Below are positions 1-9,237 of a stretch of 64,000 nt of DNA, piece by piece. Below the pieces are notes generated by a model that was not told the origin of the DNA, did not search any database, and worked only from the letters and a program-made list of their open reading frames with translations. A program made the position numbers and the translations under genes. Position 1 is the stretch's first letter; each line of letters begins with the position of its first letter. The DNA comes from Methylobacterium sp. WSM2598 (GTDB lineage Bacteria; Pseudomonadota; Alphaproteobacteria; Rhizobiales; Beijerinckiaceae), in assembly GCF_000379105.1 (NCBI RefSeq), contig NZ_KB900609.1:627781-691780 (forward strand), written 5' to 3'.

Positions 1-2
1 AG

Positions 3-377
3 CAGGTGCTGGCGCGGCTGGAAGTGCTGGCGCACCTCCTCGACTCGGCCTTCCTGATCCCGGGGATCAACCGGCGGGTCGGCGTCGACGCGCTGATCGG
101 CCTCGTGCCGGTGGTCGGCGACGCGATCACCACGGCGATCTCCTCCTACATCATCTGGGAGGCGCGCCGCCTGGGCGTGCCGCGCTGGCTGATCGCCCGG
201 ATGGCCGCGAACGTGGCCTTCGACGGGGTGGTCGGCGTGGTGCCGCTGGTCGGCGACCTCTTCGACGCGGCCTTCAAGGCCAATATCCGCAACGTGCGCC
301 TGCTGCGCCGCCACCTGGAGCGGTCCGGCGGCCTGCGCCCGTCCACGATCGAGGGCACGGCGACGCGCCTCGACTGA
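3..377 (+). CDS. DUF4112 domain membrane protein, 5' end cut by the window
   Basis: The reading frame is open from the first bases, so the true start lies upstream and about 123 C-terminal residues are seen. The visible part matches DUF4112: a segment on residential loop LIGLVPVVGDAIT, then YIIWEARRLGVPRWLIARM, and a second copy-like stretch GVVPLVGDLFDAAFKAN, ending in a basic tail. These are two hydrophobic hairpins with a repeated G-x-VP-x-VGD motif, consistent with a small inner-membrane protein. The function of the family is unknown. The stop is 19 bp before the yejE start, so the two genes may be co-transcribed. The family assignment is fairly sure; nothing supports a more specific role. 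Confidence 0.75.
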   Translation, partial: QVLARLEVLAHLLDSAFLIPGINRRVGVDALIGLVPVVGDAITTAISSYIIWEARRLGVPRWLIARMAANVAFDGVVGVVPLVGDLFDAAFKANIRNVRLLRRHLERSGGLRPSTIEGTATRLD

Positions 378-396
378 CCCGCGCGGGGAAGCCGGC

Positions 397-1587
397 ATGA
401 ACGAGCGTCCCCGCCCGGCCGAACGCGACGCGGTGCCCCTCGCCTCCCCGGCGGCGGCGCCGCTGCCGCTGCCGCTGCTGCCGGAGACCGGCACGCGGCG
501 GCTCTCGCCCCTGAACCAGCGCCGGCTCGCCAATTTCCGCGCGAACCGGCGCGGCTCCTGGTCGTTCGCGATCTTCTGCGTGCTGTTCGTCGTCAGCCTG
601 TTCGCGGATTTCATCGCCAACGACAAGCCGATCCTGATCTTCTACAAGGGCGAGCTGCTGACGCCGATCTTCGTCGATTACCCGGAGGAGAAGTTCGGCG
701 GGTTCCTGGCCCGCACCGACTACCGCGACCCGGTGATCCGCAAGGAGATCGCCGAGAACGGCTGGGCCCTGTGGCCGGCGGTCCGCTTCTCCTACGACAC
801 CCACAACCTCGACCTGCCGGTCCCGGCCCCGGCCCCGCCGACCTGGCTCCTCACCGACGCGCAGTGCCGGACCGTCGCCGAGAAGGCCGGCGGGCAGGGC
901 TGCCGGGACCTCGAGTGGAACTGGCTCGGGACCGACGACCAGGGCCGCGACGTCGTCGCCCGCCTGATCTACGGTTTCCGCATCTCGGTCCTGTTCGGGC
1001 TCGTCCTGTCGATCATCTCCTCGGTCGTCGGCGTGCTCGCCGGCGCGGTGCAGGGCTATTTCGGCGGCTGGATCGACCTCGTGTTCCAGCGCGTGATCGA
1101 GATCTGGACGGCGATCCCGTCGCTCTACCTGCTGATCATCATCTCGTCGATCATCACGCCGAGCTTCTTCGTGCTGCTCGGGATCCTGCTGCTGTTCTCC
1201 TGGGTCTCGCTGGTCGGGGTGGTGCGGGCGGAGTTCCTGCGGGCGCGCAACTTCGAGTACGTGCGGGCGGCGCGGGCGCTCGGCCTGTCCAATGCCCGCA
1301 TCATGTTCCGGCACCTGCTGCCGAACGCCATGGTGGCGACGCTGACCTTCCTGCCCTTCGTGCTGAACGGCTCGATCTCCACGCTCACCTCCCTGGATTT
1401 CCTGGGCTTCGGCCTGCCGCCGGGCTCGCCGTCGCTGGGCGAATTGCTGGCCCAGGGCAAGGCGAACCTGCAGGCGCCCTGGCTCGGGCTCACCGGCTTC
1501 GCGGTGATCGCCCTGATGCTGAGCCTGCTGATCTTCGCCGGCGAGGCCGTGCGCGACGCGTTCGACCCGCGCAAGACGTTCCGGTAG
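397..1587 (+). CDS. yejE: ABC transporter permease, YejE family (microcin C / oligopeptide uptake)
   Basis: This 396-residue inner-membrane permease belongs to the peptide/microcin C importer family (YejABEF). A cytoplasmic N-terminus with LNQRRLANFRANRRGSWS leads into the first membrane helix. A long periplasmic segment follows (about residues 70-180, including WNWLGTDDQGRDVVARLIYG). The binding-protein-dependent transport core has five helices and the cytoplasmic EAA loop EYVRAARALGLSNARIMFRH, which contacts the ATPase. The C-terminal ending FDPRKTFR is typical. No yejB precedes it directly and no yejF ATPase follows: the next gene is convergent lolD. The partners must be upstream of the window or elsewhere. 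A small GCCCC/GGGGC hairpin follows the stop at 1595-1607. Confidence 0.9.
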   Translation: MNERPRPAERDAVPLASPAAAPLPLPLLPETGTRRLSPLNQRRLANFRANRRGSWSFAIFCVLFVVSLFADFIANDKPILIFYKGELLTPIFVDYPEEKFGGFLARTDYRDPVIRKEIAENGWALWPAVRFSYDTHNLDLPVPAPAPPTWLLTDAQCRTVAEKAGGQGCRDLEWNWLGTDDQGRDVVARLIYGFRISVLFGLVLSIISSVVGVLAGAVQGYFGGWIDLVFQRVIEIWTAIPSLYLLIIISSIITPSFFVLLGILLLFSWVSLVGVVRAEFLRARNFEYVRAARALGLSNARIMFRHLLPNAMVATLTFLPFVLNGSISTLTSLDFLGFGLPPGSPSLGELLAQGKANLQAPWLGLTGFAVIALMLSLLIFAGEAVRDAFDPRKTFR

Positions 1588-1607
1588 CGGGCACGCCCCG
1601 GCGGGGC

Positions 1608-1656
1608 TTGAGCGCAGCCGACATCCGCCTCGCGGAGCGATCCGTCGGATTCCGGA

Positions 1657-1659
<3 letters not shown>
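1608..1659. repeat. Degenerate copy of dispersed intergenic repeat between yejE and lolD
   Basis: This short intergenic stretch contains TTGAGCGCAGCCGACATCCG followed by a diverged GATCCGTCGGAT and ends in TCCGGATCA, overlapping the lolD stop codon. The same block order occurs near 35.8, 44.1 and 52.9 kb, so it looks like a worn member of the palindromic repeat family. It sits between convergent genes, where it may serve as a 3' end for both. Confidence 0.5.
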
Positions 1660-2361
<702 letters not shown>

Positions 2362-2474
2362 GATGGATCAGGCCCCGCAGGGCGGCGCGCGGCGCGCGGG
2401 CGGAACGGAACGGGCAGCGGGCACGGACAGCATCAACGCGAACACCTCAGGCGGCCAGGCGCGGCCGCCGCGCC

Positions 2475-3776
2475 TCAGCCGTAGCGCAGCGCCTGGACGG
2501 GGTCGAGCCGCGCGGCCCGCCACGACGGATAGAGCGTGGCGAGGAGCGACAGGACCAGCGACATCAGCACCACCGCCGCCACCTCGCTCGGGTTGATCTC
2601 CGAGGGGATCTCCGAGAGGAAGCGCACGGTCGGGTCCCAGACCCCCGGCAGCAGCGTGCGCTGGATCGCCGTGATGTTGGCCGCGAAGACGAGGCCGAGC
2701 AGGCAGCCCACCAGCGTGCCGAGCACCCCGATCGAGGCGCCGGTGATCAGGAACACCCGCATGATCGTGCCCCGCGTCGCCCCCATGGTGCGCAGGATCG
2801 CGATGTCGCTCGACTTGTCCTTCACCAGCATGATCAGGCTCGACACGATGTTGAGCGCCGCCACCAGCACGATCAGGGTGAGGATGATGAACATCACGTT
2901 GCGCTCGACTTCGAGCGCCGAGAAGAAGGTGCGGTTGCGCTGGCGCCAATCGGTGAGCACGACCGGGCGCTCGGCGGCGAGGTCGAGGGCCGAGCGCACC
3001 TCGCCGACCGCGTCGGCGTTGTCGAGGAAGACCTCGATCACCGTCACGTCGCCGTCCCGGTTGAAGAAGGCCTGCGCCTCGGTGAGCGGCATGTACACGA
3101 AGGTCGCGTCGAATTCCGACATGCCGACCTCGAAGATCGCCGAGACGGCGTAGCCCTTGATGCGCGGCGCGGTCCCGAAGGGCGTCGTCGCCCCCTTCGG
3201 CGTCGCCAGCGTGATCGTGTCGCCGACCTGGAGCCCGAGCGCGTCGGCGAGGCGCCGGCCGATCGCGACGCCGCCGGCGGCGTCGAAATTCTCGAGGGTG
3301 CCGCCGCGCAGGTTGCCCGACACGGCCCTGATCTGCGCGAGGTCCGAGGCCCGCACGCCGCGCACCAGCACCCCCGAGCCGCCATAGGCCGAGGAGGCGA
3401 AGGCTTGGCCCTCGACCATCGGCAGGGCGAGGGTGACGCCGGCCACCTTCGAGAGCCGCTCCGACAGGTCGGCGTAGTCGGTGAGCGGCTTGTCGATCGG
3501 CGCCACGAAGACGTGCCCGTTGATGCCGACGATCTTCGACAGCAGCTCCTTGCGGAAGCCGCTCATCACCGAGAGGACGATGATCAGCGTGGCGACGCCC
3601 AGCATGATGCCGAGGAACGAGAACAGGGCGATGGCCGAGACGAACCCCTCCTTGCGCCGGGTGCGCAGGTAGCGGCCGGCGATCACCCACTCGAAGGGCG
3701 CGAAGGGCGGGGTGCCGGCGCCGGCCCCGCCGAGGATCGGCAGCCGGCGCCGCAGGCGCTCCAGCACCGTCAGCAT
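2475..3776 (-). CDS. lolC: Lipoprotein-releasing ABC transporter permease LolC/LolE family
   Basis: This is a 433-residue inner-membrane permease of the MacB/FtsX superfamily. The N-terminal FEWVIAGRYLRTRRKEG is the family signature. One membrane helix follows (about residues 48-75), then a large periplasmic domain of some 200 residues. Three C-terminal helices begin at VMFIILTLIVLVAALNIVSS, with the cytoplasmic loop SSDIAILRTMGATRG that couples to LolD. Only one permease gene is present beside lolD, as in many alphaproteobacteria where a LolC/E hybrid acts as a homodimer. It lies downstream of proS (43 bp gap) on the same strand. Whether to call it LolC or LolE cannot be decided from sequence alone. 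Confidence 0.92.
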   Translation of the reverse strand: MLTVLERLRRRLPILGGAGAGTPPFAPFEWVIAGRYLRTRRKEGFVSAIALFSFLGIMLGVATLIIVLSVMSGFRKELLSKIVGINGHVFVAPIDKPLTDYADLSERLSKVAGVTLALPMVEGQAFASSAYGGSGVLVRGVRASDLAQIRAVSGNLRGGTLENFDAAGGVAIGRRLADALGLQVGDTITLATPKGATTPFGTAPRIKGYAVSAIFEVGMSEFDATFVYMPLTEAQAFFNRDGDVTVIEVFLDNADAVGEVRSALDLAAERPVVLTDWRQRNRTFFSALEVERNVMFIILTLIVLVAALNIVSSLIMLVKDKSSDIAILRTMGATRGTIMRVFLITGASIGVLGTLVGCLLGLVFAANITAIQRTLLPGVWDPTVRFLSEIPSEINPSEVAAVVLMSLVLSLLATLYPSWRAARLDPVQALRYG

Positions 3777-3819
3777 GGCCGCCCCGCGCTCCGGCGCCGG
3801 GACCGCGCCGCCGGCGCCA

Positions 3820-5154
3820 TCAACCGGCCGCGCCCCGGCGCAGCCGCGCGGCGAGCGCGTCGGGCGCCACGGTCTCGCGCTCGCCCGTGGCGCGCCGCTT
3901 CAGCTCGACCTGCCCCTCGGCCAGCCCCTTCGGCCCGACGATCACCTGCCAGGGCAGGCCGATCAGGTCGGCGGTGGCGAATTTGGCGCCCGGGCGCTCG
4001 TCGCGGTCGTCGTAGAGGACGCTCAGGCCCGCCGCCTCCAGCTGCTCCTGGATCCGCGCGCAGGCCGCGTCGGTGGCGGAATCTCCGGTCTTCAGGTTGA
4101 GGAGCCCGACATCGAAGGGCGCGACCGCGTCCGGCCAGACGATGCCGGCCTCGTCGTGGCTCGCCTCGATGATCGCCGCCACCAGCCGGCTCGGGCCGAT
4201 GCCGTAGGAGCCCATGTGCACGGGCCGCTCCTGCCCGTCCGGCCCGGTCACGCGCGCGCCCATCGGCTCGGAATACTTGGTACCGAAATAGAAGATGTGG
4301 CCGACCTCGATGCCGCGCGCCGCCATCCGGGCCTCCTCCGGCACCGCCGCGAAGCGCTCCGGCTCGTGCATCTCGGAGGTCGCCGCGTAGCGCGAGGTCC
4401 AGTGGTCGACCGTCGCCTGCAGGGCCGCGACGTCGTCGAAATCCGTCGAGCCGGGCGGGATCGGGAAGTCCAGGTAGGCGCGGTCGCAATAGACCTCGCT
4501 CTCGCCCGTCTGGGCCAGGATGATGAATTCGTGGCTCAGGTTGCCGCCGATCGGCCCGGTCTCGGCCCGCATCGGGATCGCCTTGAGGCCGAGCCGCGCG
4601 AAGGTGCGCAGGTAGGCCACGAACATCTTGTTGTAGGCGTGCCGCGCCCCCGCCTCGTCGAGGTCGAAGGAATAGGCGTCCTTCATCAGGAACTCCCGCG
4701 ACCGCATCGTGCCGAAGCGGGGCCGGACCTCGTCCCGGAACTTCCACTGAATATGGTAGAGGCTCTTCGGCAGGTCCTTGTAGGAGCGCACCGCCGAGCG
4801 GAAGATCGCGGTGATCATCTCCTCGTTGGTCGGGCCGAACAGCATCTCGCGCTCGTGCCGGTCGCGGATGCGCAGCATCTCCTTGCCGTAGGCCTCGTAG
4901 CGGCCCGATTCGCGCCACAGCTCGGCCGACTGGATCGTCGGCATCAGGAGTTCGATCGCGCCGCTGCGGTCCTGCTCGGCCCGGATCACCTCCACCACGC
5001 GGTTGAGCACGCGCAGGCCGAGGGGCAGCCACGCGTAGATCCCCGCGGCCTCCTGCCGGATCATGCCGGCGCGGAGCATCAGCCGGTGCGAGACGATCTC
5101 CGCTTCCTTCGGAGTCTCGCGCAGGATGGGCAGGAAGTAGCGGCTGAGACGCAT
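3820..5154 (-). CDS. proS: Prolyl-tRNA synthetase, short alphaproteobacterial type
   Basis: This class II aminoacyl-tRNA synthetase charges tRNA-Pro in the cytoplasm. I chose the ATG that gives [10 protein letters not shown]; the frame stays open upstream but the earlier residues are not family-like. The resulting 444 residues fit the short ProRS lacking the inserted editing domain. Visible elements are [10 protein letters not shown] near residue 108, motif 2 around [17 protein letters not shown] (139-155), [22 protein letters not shown], and the motif 3 region [13 protein letters not shown]. The anticodon-binding domain is C-terminal. It sits in the conserved block lolD-lolC/E-proS-mce-rnj-birA. 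Confidence 0.95.
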   Translation of the reverse strand: MRLSRYFLPILRETPKEAEIVSHRLMLRAGMIRQEAAGIYAWLPLGLRVLNRVVEVIRAEQDRSGAIELLMPTIQSAELWRESGRYEAYGKEMLRIRDRHEREMLFGPTNEEMITAIFRSAVRSYKDLPKSLYHIQWKFRDEVRPRFGTMRSREFLMKDAYSFDLDEAGARHAYNKMFVAYLRTFARLGLKAIPMRAETGPIGGNLSHEFIILAQTGESEVYCDRAYLDFPIPPGSTDFDDVAALQATVDHWTSRYAATSEMHEPERFAAVPEEARMAARGIEVGHIFYFGTKYSEPMGARVTGPDGQERPVHMGSYGIGPSRLVAAIIEASHDEAGIVWPDAVAPFDVGLLNLKTGDSATDAACARIQEQLEAAGLSVLYDDRDERPGAKFATADLIGLPWQVIVGPKGLAEGQVELKRRATGERETVAPDALAARLRRGAAG

Positions 5155-5392
5155 GCGGGACCTTGGGCGGGCACGAGGGCGCGCGCCGGGCCGCACCGGC
5201 CCGACTCGCCCGGGCACACAACACACTGCTCCGCCAAAACACAAGCGGCGCGTCGTCCCCCTCGGGGCGCGCGCGATGCAACCGTTGCGATCCTGACCAC
5301 CGGAATAGAACTTGTCGGAGCGGCTGCGGCCCCGCCGGAGCAGGCATCGCCTGCCCCCATGCAAAAAAACGCAACACGCGCCCTCGAAAGGC

Positions 5393-5421
5393 GTGACAAT
5401 GCGAACTCTTCTTCCTATAAC
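5393..5421 (+). promoter_or_regulatory. Sigma-70-type promoter of the small RNA candidate
   Basis: A -35 box GTGACA (5393-5398; five of six consensus bases) is separated by exactly 17 bp from a -10 box TATAAC (5416-5421; five of six). In a genome this GC-rich such a match is unusual. The predicted start is about 5427-5429. No plus-strand protein gene follows for many kilobases, so the promoter most likely serves the short transcript ending at the terminator at 5557-5588. Confidence 0.65.
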
Positions 5422-5426
5422 CGCCC

Positions 5427-5588
5427 GTGCGAGGCACCCCAGACGGTGCTGAACGCCGGCACGCAAGGTCCGAGTCTCGGGAGGAATAGTCAGCCGAAAC
5501 ACCCGATGGGGTGAAAGACCAAGATCGTGGCTGACGAGAACGTCCAGAAGCTTATCAAGCAAGGCTCCCGAGCCTTGCTTTTTTATTT
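5427..5588 (+). ncRNA. Putative stand-alone structured small RNA (about 160 nt)
   Basis: The region between a good promoter and a strong intrinsic terminator can fold into consecutive hairpins: GCACC (5434-5438) with GGTGC (5445-5449); CCGAG with CTCGG around 5470-5480; and a long arm GTCAGCC (5489-5495) with GGCTGAC (5529-5535) that encloses CACCC (5500-5504) with GGGTG (5509-5513). The terminator hairpin closes the molecule. No open reading frame of useful length begins early in it, and no plus-strand gene lies downstream. It is divergent from proS. I do not recognise it as 6S, SRP, tmRNA or RNase P RNA. A 30-codon GTG frame (5527-5619) overlaps the terminator, so a microprotein is the weaker alternative. 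Confidence 0.55.
5557..5588 (+). terminator. Intrinsic terminator with U-run
   Basis: Perfect 10-bp arms AAGCAAGGCT (5557-5566) and AGCCTTGCTT (5571-5580) enclose the loop CCCG. They are followed by six consecutive T (5579-5584) and further T-rich sequence. It is among the clearest rho-independent terminators in the window, and it reads on the plus strand, where the only upstream candidate transcript is the small RNA. Confidence 0.85.
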
Positions 5589-5706
5589 CTCAGGTCCCGA
5601 TCGTCGCATCATCAAATGAGCGCGGGGTTCGCCGAAGCGTGCGGGCTCTGCCGCTGCGGAAGGGCGCGACGGTAACGGTTGGCCGGCTCCCCGGAGCCGG
5701 CCGGGA

Positions 5707-6042
5707 TCACAGCCCGGCGAGCGGGAAGGCCGCGACGGCGGCCAGGAACACAACGTCCGAGAGCAGAGTGGTCCACAGCGCCTTGCGCCGCATCTGCGGG
5801 AGCGGCGGCGCGCCCGGGTCCTGGCCCGGCACGTAGGGCTGCGACCCGTCGTCCCGGGCGCGGAAGGGCAGGACGCAGAAGAGCAGCGTCCACCAGACCA
5901 CGAAGTAGAGGGCGAGCGCCCCGAACCAGGTGAGCCGGAACGGCCCCGTCGCGACGAGCAGGGCGGGGAGCATCGCCAGGGCACAGGCGAGGAGCGCCCG
6001 CGGGATCGAGGCGGTGGCGCGGTCGAGGATCGTCTCCAGCAC
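5707..6042 (-). CDS. DUF1467 family small membrane protein
   Basis: This 111-residue protein has the DUF1467 hallmark ALYFVVWWTLLFCVLPFRARD followed by a second hydrophobic segment near the C-terminus (TLLSDVVFLAAVAAFPLAG). An extra hydrophobic stretch precedes it (ALLACALAMLPALLVATG), so it probably spans the inner membrane three times. The family is of unknown function and is regularly encoded beside methylmalonyl-CoA epimerase and proS in alphaproteobacteria, as here: it starts 3 bp after the mce stop, so the two are almost certainly translated from one message. A loop between the last two helices carries PYVPGQDPGAPPLPQMRRKAL. Confidence 0.85.
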   Translation of the reverse strand: MLETILDRATASIPRALLACALAMLPALLVATGPFRLTWFGALALYFVVWWTLLFCVLPFRARDDGSQPYVPGQDPGAPPLPQMRRKALWTTLLSDVVFLAAVAAFPLAGL

Positions 6043-6045
6043 GCC

Positions 6046-6450
6046 TCAGGCCTGCTCCAGCTCGACCAGCGTCCCGAGGAAGTCCTTCGGGTGCAGGAAC
6101 AGCACCGGCTTGCCATGCGCGCCGATGCGCGGCTCGCCGCTGCCGAGGATGCGGGCCCCCTCGCCCTTCAGCCGGTCCCGGGCCGCCAGGATATCGTCGA
6201 CCTCGTAGCAGACGTGGTGGATGCCGCCGCCCGGGTTGCGCTCCAGGAAGGCGGCGATCGGCGAGTCGGCCCCGAGCGGTTCGAGCAGCTCGATCTTGCT
6301 GTTGGGCAACTCGACGAAGATGACCGTGACGCCGTGCTCCGGCTGCGCGAGGGGCGGCGACAGCGCCGCGCCGAGCGTGTCGCGGTAGACCTTCGCGGCG
6401 GCGTCGAGGTCCTTCACCGCGATGGCGACGTGATTCAACCGGCCGATCAT
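6046..6450 (-). CDS. mce: Methylmalonyl-CoA epimerase
   Basis: This 134-residue vicinal-oxygen-chelate protein interconverts (2R)- and (2S)-methylmalonyl-CoA in propionyl-CoA and ethylmalonyl-CoA pathway metabolism. The metal ligand His lies in LNHVAIAVKDLD at the N-terminus, a second in PEHGVTVIFVELPNSKIELLEPLG, a third in GGGIHHVCYEVDDI, and the family tail LFLHPKDFLGTLVELEQ is intact. The start MIGRLNHVAI is preceded by AGGAG at good spacing; the frame extends upstream but without family sequence. It lies between rnj and the DUF1467 gene on the same strand. Confidence 0.95.
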   Translation of the reverse strand: MIGRLNHVAIAVKDLDAAAKVYRDTLGAALSPPLAQPEHGVTVIFVELPNSKIELLEPLGADSPIAAFLERNPGGGIHHVCYEVDDILAARDRLKGEGARILGSGEPRIGAHGKPVLFLHPKDFLGTLVELEQA

Positions 6451-6570
6451 GGTCCCTGGCTCCTCTCCCGAGTGGCGCCTTTCGTTTGACACGCGGTCAC
6501 GGCGCGCCAACCCGGTCTTTCGTCGGATCGGAAGGGGCGGGGTTCGCCCCGCCCCGAGCTCGCGCGACCG

Positions 6571-8244
6571 TCAGATCTCGACCACCTGAACGTGGCAGGC
6601 GGGCTTCTTGCCCCAGACCTCGTTGACGGCGGCCCGGATGGCCCGGTCGATGGCGTTCTCGACCGCCTCGGAATCGCGCCGCTTCTGGCGCGACAGGCCG
6701 TCGAAGGTGCGCTCGACCACCTCCTCGACGAGGTCGATGATCGCCTCGCCCTTGCGGCCGTAGGTCGGCAGGCCCATCAGGTCGATGGCCGGCTCGCCCT
6801 TCATCTCCCCGTGCTGGTCGACGGCCAGCGCGACCGAGATGATGCCCGTGAAGGAGAGCTTGCGCCGCTCCGGCAGGGCGCGGTCGCTCTCGCCGATCAG
6901 CACCATGCCGTCCTTGTAGAGGCGCCCGCGGGTGACGTGGTCGATGATCTCGGGCTCGCCCGGGGCGAGGCGGATCAGGGTGCCGTTGCGGGCCTTCACC
7001 ACCTGCTCCACGCCCTGCTTGCGGGCGAAGGTCGCGTGCTCGGCGAGGTGCAGGGGCTCGCCGTGGACCGGCACCGCGATGCGCGGCTTGGTCCAGCGAT
7101 ACATGGCGGCGAGTTCGTCCCGGCGCGGATGACCCGAGACGTGGACGAGCTCCGTGCGGTCGGTGATCACCTCGACCCCGGCATCGATCAGGTCGTTGAT
7201 GATCGCGCCGATCGAGCGCTCGTTGCCCGGAATCGCCCGCGAGGAGAAGATGACCCGGTCGCCCGGCGAGAGGGCGATCTCCGGGTGCTCCTCGCGGGAG
7301 ACGCGCGCCAGCGCCGCCCGCGGCTCGCCCTGCGAGCCGGTGAGCAGGGCGACGATCTTCTCGCGCGGCAGGTAGCCGTAGGCCTCGGGCTCGCGGAACT
7401 CGTCGAGCCCGTCGAGGTAGCCGCATTCCCGGGCGACGTCGATGACCCGGTCCATGGCGCGGCCGACCGCCACCACCTCGCGGCCGCAGGCCTTGGCGGC
7501 CTCGGCGACGGCGCGGATGCGGGCGACGTTCGACGCGAAGGTGGTCACCGCGACCCGGTGCGGCGCGTTGCGGATCAGCTCGGCGAGCTGGGCCGCCACC
7601 TCGGTCTCGCTCGGCGAGCGGCCCTCCCGGGTCACGTTGGTGGAATCGCAGATCAGGGCGAGCACGCCCTCCTCGCCGAGTTGCGTGAACGCCTCCTCGG
7701 AGGTCACGTTGCCGGCGACGGGCCCGTCGTCGAGCTTCCAGTCGCCGGTATGCAGGACGAGACCCTGGGCGGTGCGGATGGCCAGCGCGTTCGCCTCGGG
7801 GATCGAGTGGGCGACCGGGATGTACTCGATCTCGAACGGGCCGAAGCGGTGGCGCTCGTGCACCTGGATCTCGCGCAGGTCGATCTTCGGCGCCCCGGGC
7901 TCGCTGAGCCGGCGGGTCTCGATCAGGCTCTTCGTGAACCGCGTCGCGTAGACCGGCACCTTCAGCCGCGGCCAGAGTTCGACCAGCGCCCCGATATGGT
8001 CCTCGTGGCCGTGGGTGATCAGGATGCCGAGCAGGTTCTCGCGCTGCTTCTCGATGAAGCTCAGGTCCGGGTACATCAGGTCGACGCCGGGCATGTGCTC
8101 CTCGCTCGCGAAGCCCATGCCGCAATCGACCATGATCCACTTGCGGGAATTGGGCGGGCCGTAGCCGTACAGGGCCGCATTCATCCCGATCTCGCCGACG
8201 CCGCCGAGCGGCACGAAGACGAGTTCATCTCCCTTCGTCGTCAT
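6571..8244 (-). CDS. rnj: Ribonuclease J
   Basis: This 557-residue metallo-beta-lactamase/beta-CASP nuclease acts in mRNA decay and rRNA maturation as a 5'-3' exonuclease and endonuclease. The N-terminal LVFVPLGGVGEIGMN and the zinc motif ITHGHEDHIGA (about residues 72-82) are typical. Further catalytic positions are seen in PVAHSIPEANA and HTGDWKLDD. The beta-CASP region ends with RVIFSSRAIPGNE and HVSGHPRRDEL; PVHGEPLHLAEHA is also present. I used the ATG giving MTTKGDEL rather than the earlier MRCCVS. It sits between birA and mce, a common alphaproteobacterial order. Confidence 0.95.
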   Translation of the reverse strand: MTTKGDELVFVPLGGVGEIGMNAALYGYGPPNSRKWIMVDCGMGFASEEHMPGVDLMYPDLSFIEKQRENLLGILITHGHEDHIGALVELWPRLKVPVYATRFTKSLIETRRLSEPGAPKIDLREIQVHERHRFGPFEIEYIPVAHSIPEANALAIRTAQGLVLHTGDWKLDDGPVAGNVTSEEAFTQLGEEGVLALICDSTNVTREGRSPSETEVAAQLAELIRNAPHRVAVTTFASNVARIRAVAEAAKACGREVVAVGRAMDRVIDVARECGYLDGLDEFREPEAYGYLPREKIVALLTGSQGEPRAALARVSREEHPEIALSPGDRVIFSSRAIPGNERSIGAIINDLIDAGVEVITDRTELVHVSGHPRRDELAAMYRWTKPRIAVPVHGEPLHLAEHATFARKQGVEQVVKARNGTLIRLAPGEPEIIDHVTRGRLYKDGMVLIGESDRALPERRKLSFTGIISVALAVDQHGEMKGEPAIDLMGLPTYGRKGEAIIDLVEEVVERTFDGLSRQKRRDSEAVENAIDRAIRAAVNEVWGKKPACHVQVVEI

Positions 8245-8433
8245 GGACACACAACACCTCATGGGCCGCCGTCGCGGCCCTCCTCGAAAAACGGCTCACT
8301 GCCGTCACGGTCACGGCGCCGTCATGTCCGTTGCGGCCGCACCCAGGCGGCCGGGGACGGCGGCGCCGGGCGCCCCGTCCAGTCTCGCTCCCGCGGCCGT
8401 CGTCGCCCGTCCGGCGCCGTCCCGGCCCCCGCC

Positions 8434-9228
8434 TCACGCCGCCGTCGCGGCCGAACCGAAATGCACCTCGCCGGCCGTGACCGTGCGGCGCGCCCCGTCG
8501 GGCAGGCGCAGGACCAGCCTCCCGCGCGAATCGATCGTCTCGAACGTTCCGGACAGCCGTTCCGATCCCGCCCGAACCAGCGCCGGCCCCTCCAGCCCCG
8601 CGGCGCGCGCGAGCCACGCCTCGCGGATCGCCGGGAAGCCGCGGCCCTCATCCCATATCCGGAGCCAGCGCAGCCAGGTTCCCGTGAGCTGCCGCAGCAG
8701 GCCCTCGGCCTCGGCGGGCCGCCCGATCGCGGCGAGCGAGGTGGCCAGATAGGGCAGTCCCTCGGGCGCGGCAGCCACGTTGACGCCGAAACCGACCACC
8801 AGCGCGGCGCCCCGCGGAAGCGACTCCATCTCGAGCAGGATGCCGGCGAGCTTGGCGCTCCCGGCGAGCACGTCGTTCGGCCATTTGAGGCGGAGCGGGG
8901 GGGAGCCCTCCCGGGCCGGCCCGCCGGCGAGGACCAGCGCCCCCTGCAGGCTCAGCCCGGCCACGAAGGCGAGGGTCGCGACCTCCTCGGGCGCGAGGCC
9001 GGGCGGCACCGGCCAGTACAGGCTCGCCGCGAGGTTGCCCTCCGGCGAGGTCCAGGTGCGGCCGCGGCGCCCCCTGCCCTCGGTCTGGCGGCGCGCCGCC
9101 ACCCAGAGCGGCCCCGCGGCGCCCTCGCGGGCGCGCGCCATGGCCTGCGTGCTCGTCGAGCCGAGGGTGTCGTGCGCTTCGAGACGGTACCCCGCGGCCT
9201 CCGCCGCGGGGTCGAGGGAGAACGCCAT
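8434..9228 (-). CDS. birA: Biotin--[acetyl-CoA-carboxylase] ligase
   Basis: This 264-residue ligase forms biotinyl-AMP and transfers biotin to the carboxylase carrier protein. The catalytic loop is GRGRRGRTW near residue 52, with a preceding STSTQAMARA segment, LKWPNDVLAG and GILLEM for the biotin/ATP pocket, and VVGFGVNVAA. The small C-terminal SH3-like domain is also present. There is no N-terminal winged-helix domain, so it is a group I enzyme without repressor function. It starts 9 bp after the nuoN stop, so it is likely co-transcribed with the complex I operon. A 189-bp GC-rich gap with no recognised feature separates it from rnj. Confidence 0.93.
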   Translation of the reverse strand: MAFSLDPAAEAAGYRLEAHDTLGSTSTQAMARAREGAAGPLWVAARRQTEGRGRRGRTWTSPEGNLAASLYWPVPPGLAPEEVATLAFVAGLSLQGALVLAGGPAREGSPPLRLKWPNDVLAGSAKLAGILLEMESLPRGAALVVGFGVNVAAAPEGLPYLATSLAAIGRPAEAEGLLRQLTGTWLRWLRIWDEGRGFPAIREAWLARAAGLEGPALVRAGSERLSGTFETIDSRGRLVLRLPDGARRTVTAGEVHFGSAATAA

Positions 9229-9237
9229 GCGGTCGCG

